Source: Desulfobacterales bacterium (GTDB lineage: Bacteria > Desulfobacterota > Desulfobacteria > Desulfobacterales > JAFDCJ01). From it: 7,230 nt of DNA. Positions within the stretch are counted from its first letter, which is position 1, and the number at the start of each line of letters is the position of its first letter. The notes below the pieces were generated by a model, which saw nothing but the letters and a program-made list of their open reading frames with translations, was not told where the DNA came from and did not search any database. A program made the position numbers and the translations under genes. The stretch spans positions 1-7,230 of the forward strand of contig JAOZPY010000130.1 in NCBI GenBank assembly GCA_029932495.1, given 5' to 3'. This document shows, piece after piece, positions 6,326 to 7,230 of the stretch.

Positions 6326-6540
6326 TTACGACTCTCCGTTTGCCGGTCGGCGGTATCGTAACCGCTACGCCGCCCCGCTTACCATTTTTAAGATTACCGG
6401 GTTGCCCCCGGTTTGCGTCCTGCAGGTTGCTGCCTGCTACCCATAAAACCGCCTCGGGCGAAGGGAAACAGTGCCGGCGAATTCCCCCTTTATTCGCTGC
6501 GGGCGGTTTTAGATACATCTGCGAAATGATATTGACGGTT
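6326..6540 (-). promoter_or_regulatory. Hairpin-rich 215-nt leader upstream of pilT, candidate structured RNA
   Basis: There is no gene on either strand that I would support. In transcription order the region holds a 10-bp inverted repeat (6502-6511 with 6444-6453) enclosing an inner hairpin (6492-6497 with 6477-6482). Next come a GCAGG/CCTGC hairpin (6437-6422), the single-stranded string GGACGCAAA (6420-6412), and an ACCGGG/CCCGGT hairpin (6412-6396). A CGGCG/CGCCG stem follows near 6375-6348, then the pilT ribosome site. The order hairpin - GGACGCAAA - hairpin recalls the core of class-I cyclic-di-GMP/GEMM riboswitches, which do control pilus genes. The other conserved GEMM parts (a GGGCAAAC 5' strand and a GNRA loop) are not evident, so the class assignment is unproven. 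A mix of divIVA terminator and pilT leader is the simpler reading. Confidence 0.35.
6444..6511 (-). terminator. Possible terminator/attenuator hairpin after the DivIVA-domain gene
   Basis: On the minus strand, TAAAACCGCC pairs perfectly with GGCGGTTTTA across a 48-nt loop that has its own GCGAAT/ATTCGC stem. The 3' arm ends in TTTTA, which could serve as a weak U-tract. A competing short hairpin, CGCC-CGA-GGCG, directly precedes the same GTTTTA. Two mutually exclusive folds are therefore possible: a long stem or a short terminator-like hairpin. This would suit attenuation, but the U-tract is short, so termination strength is doubtful. Confidence 0.35.
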
Positions 6541-7044
6541 TTACTGACCTTGTTTCAGCAGTTTGAGCTTGGCATCCTCCTCGTCCATTTCCTTGGTGCT
6601 TTCTTTGCTGATTTCAAGCAGTTTGCTGTGGGCTTCAATGATGGAGCCGATTTGAACTTCAATCTGCATGCGCTGTCGTTTGAGTTCCGATATATCCTCG
6701 TGTAGTTGCGCAAGCCGGTTGTGGGCCTTGTTTAATATCTTTTCCGCTTTCACCTCGGCTTCGGCAATAATCAGTTCGGCGGATTTGCGGGCATTGTCCT
6801 TCATTTGATCCAGGACTTTTTGCGAATTAAGCAGCGCGCGTTTAAAGGTCTCTTCACGTTTGCGGTGTCCCTGGATTTCCAGTTCAAGGCGCCGGACCTC
6901 TTCCTGCAGGTTTGTGTTGGCTCGCTGCAGGGATTCCACGGCACCGGCAATTTGCTCCAGAAAGGCATCCACTTCCCGGACGTCAAAACCGCGAAATTTG
7001 GTTTTAAAGCGCTGCTGCTGGATGTCAAGGGGCGTAATGTTCAT
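6541..7044 (-). CDS. divIVA: DivIVA-domain coiled-coil protein
   Basis: A 167-residue protein of the DivIVA/GpsB type, which binds curved membrane at poles or septa and recruits partners. The N-terminal segment ITPLDIQQQRFKTKFRGFD (3-21) aligns with Bacillus DivIVA without gaps. Phe17-Arg18 fall at the same positions as the membrane-inserting Phe17 and Arg18 there. DVREVDAFLEQI (21-32) follows, then nearly continuous coiled coil to about residue 150 and a short acidic/Lys tail. I chose the ATG at 7042-7044, which places the motif at the N-terminus. The frame extends upstream to 7104, but those codons overlap yggT and are not family-like. A GGCAGG sequence lies 6 nt before the ATG. It begins 19 nt after the yggT stop, so the two are almost surely one transcript. 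The exact role in this organism is inferred. Confidence 0.9.
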   Translation of the reverse strand: MNITPLDIQQQRFKTKFRGFDVREVDAFLEQIAGAVESLQRANTNLQEEVRRLELEIQGHRKREETFKRALLNSQKVLDQMKDNARKSAELIIAEAEVKAEKILNKAHNRLAQLHEDISELKRQRMQIEVQIGSIIEAHSKLLEISKESTKEMDEEDAKLKLLKQGQ

Positions 7045-7063
7045 GGCTTGCCTGCCTTTCAGT

Positions 7064-7230
7064 TTAACGCATTGATATCGCCAGTCCATACAGGCTGTTG
7101 ACAACGAATTGTTGGAGAAAAATGATGGCCAGAATCACCAGCATGGGTGAAAAATCAATCCCGCCGAAATTCAGTGGGAGCCTTTTTCGAATCTGGTAAA
7201 GAACGGGTTCGGTGACGTTGTTGATAAAAC
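7064..7230 (-). CDS. yggT: YggT-family integral membrane protein (C-terminal part)
   Basis: Only the last 54 codons are in the window; the start lies beyond the right edge. The visible protein begins FINNVTEPVLYQIRKRLP, the well-known YggT repeat signature of the form T-[DE]-P-x-L. It continues with FGGIDFSPMLVILAIIF and a hydrophobic segment to Leu-Tyr-Gly, forming one membrane helix, and ends SMR with a TAA stop. YggT proteins are small multi-pass membrane proteins, often beside cell-division or pyrroline carboxylate reductase genes. The DivIVA-domain gene starting 19 nt downstream matches that habit. Its precise function is not settled. Confidence 0.9.
   Translation of the reverse strand, partial: FINNVTEPVLYQIRKRLPLNFGGIDFSPMLVILAIIFLQQFVVNSLYGLAISMR

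Noticed and set aside
6465..6479. Possible sigma-54 promoter (GGCACTGTTTCCC on the minus strand)
   Set aside because: The -12 GC dinucleotide is absent at the required spacing.
6461..6500. Plus-strand resemblance to a cobalamin riboswitch core (GGGAAACAGTG... CCGGCG)
   Set aside because: The match is partial and degenerate, and no plus-strand gene lies downstream to be controlled.

Overview
The window looks like a chromosomal housekeeping segment from a Desulfobacterota (deltaproteobacterial) bacterium. It is moderately GC-rich, every recognisable gene lies on the minus strand, and the order YggT - DivIVA-domain protein - PilT - second PilT/PilU ATPase - zinc-ribbon/receiver-like protein - small protein - metallo-beta-lactamase-fold hydrolase - phosphoglycerate mutase fits that group. 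The taxonomic placement is inferred from family resemblance and gene order; no marker gene is present.

Layout in the direction of transcription (right to left). 7064-7230 is the C-terminal end of a YggT-family membrane protein, cut by the window edge. 6541-7044 encodes a DivIVA-domain coiled-coil protein, 19 nt downstream of yggT. 6326-6540 is a 215-nt gap rich in inverted repeats, forming a candidate structured leader in front of pilT. 5243-6325 is an intact pilT (twitching retraction ATPase). 3992-5158 is a second PilT/PilU-family ATPase whose frame is intact from start to end except for one amber codon (TAG at 4451-4453) inside the His box. A perfect 24-bp palindrome (3968-3991) abuts its stop codon. 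3267-3914 encodes an N-terminal zinc ribbon joined to a degenerate response-regulator receiver domain. It is translationally coupled (GTGA overlap) to a small charged protein (3076-3270). This is followed 5 nt later by an MBL-fold hydrolase (2114-3070), whose last residues are encoded by a 7-bp tandem repeat. Last is gpmI (391-2016), a 541-residue iPGM that reads like the long plant-type clade. The final 390 bases carry no convincing gene but hold a 143-bp imperfect inverted repeat (150-292) resembling a small non-autonomous or dispersed palindromic element.

How the genes fit together. The two PilT-family ATPases, and possibly the zinc-ribbon/pseudo-receiver protein, suggest type IV pilus retraction and its control. 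YggT and the DivIVA-domain protein point to membrane-curvature or pole-associated organisation. The small protein, hydrolase and gpmI are probably carried along as downstream members of the transcript. I see no CRISPR array, tRNA, rRNA or complete mobile element. The most notable feature is the amber-interrupted second pilus ATPase. The structured leader before pilT is the best candidate for unrecognised regulation.
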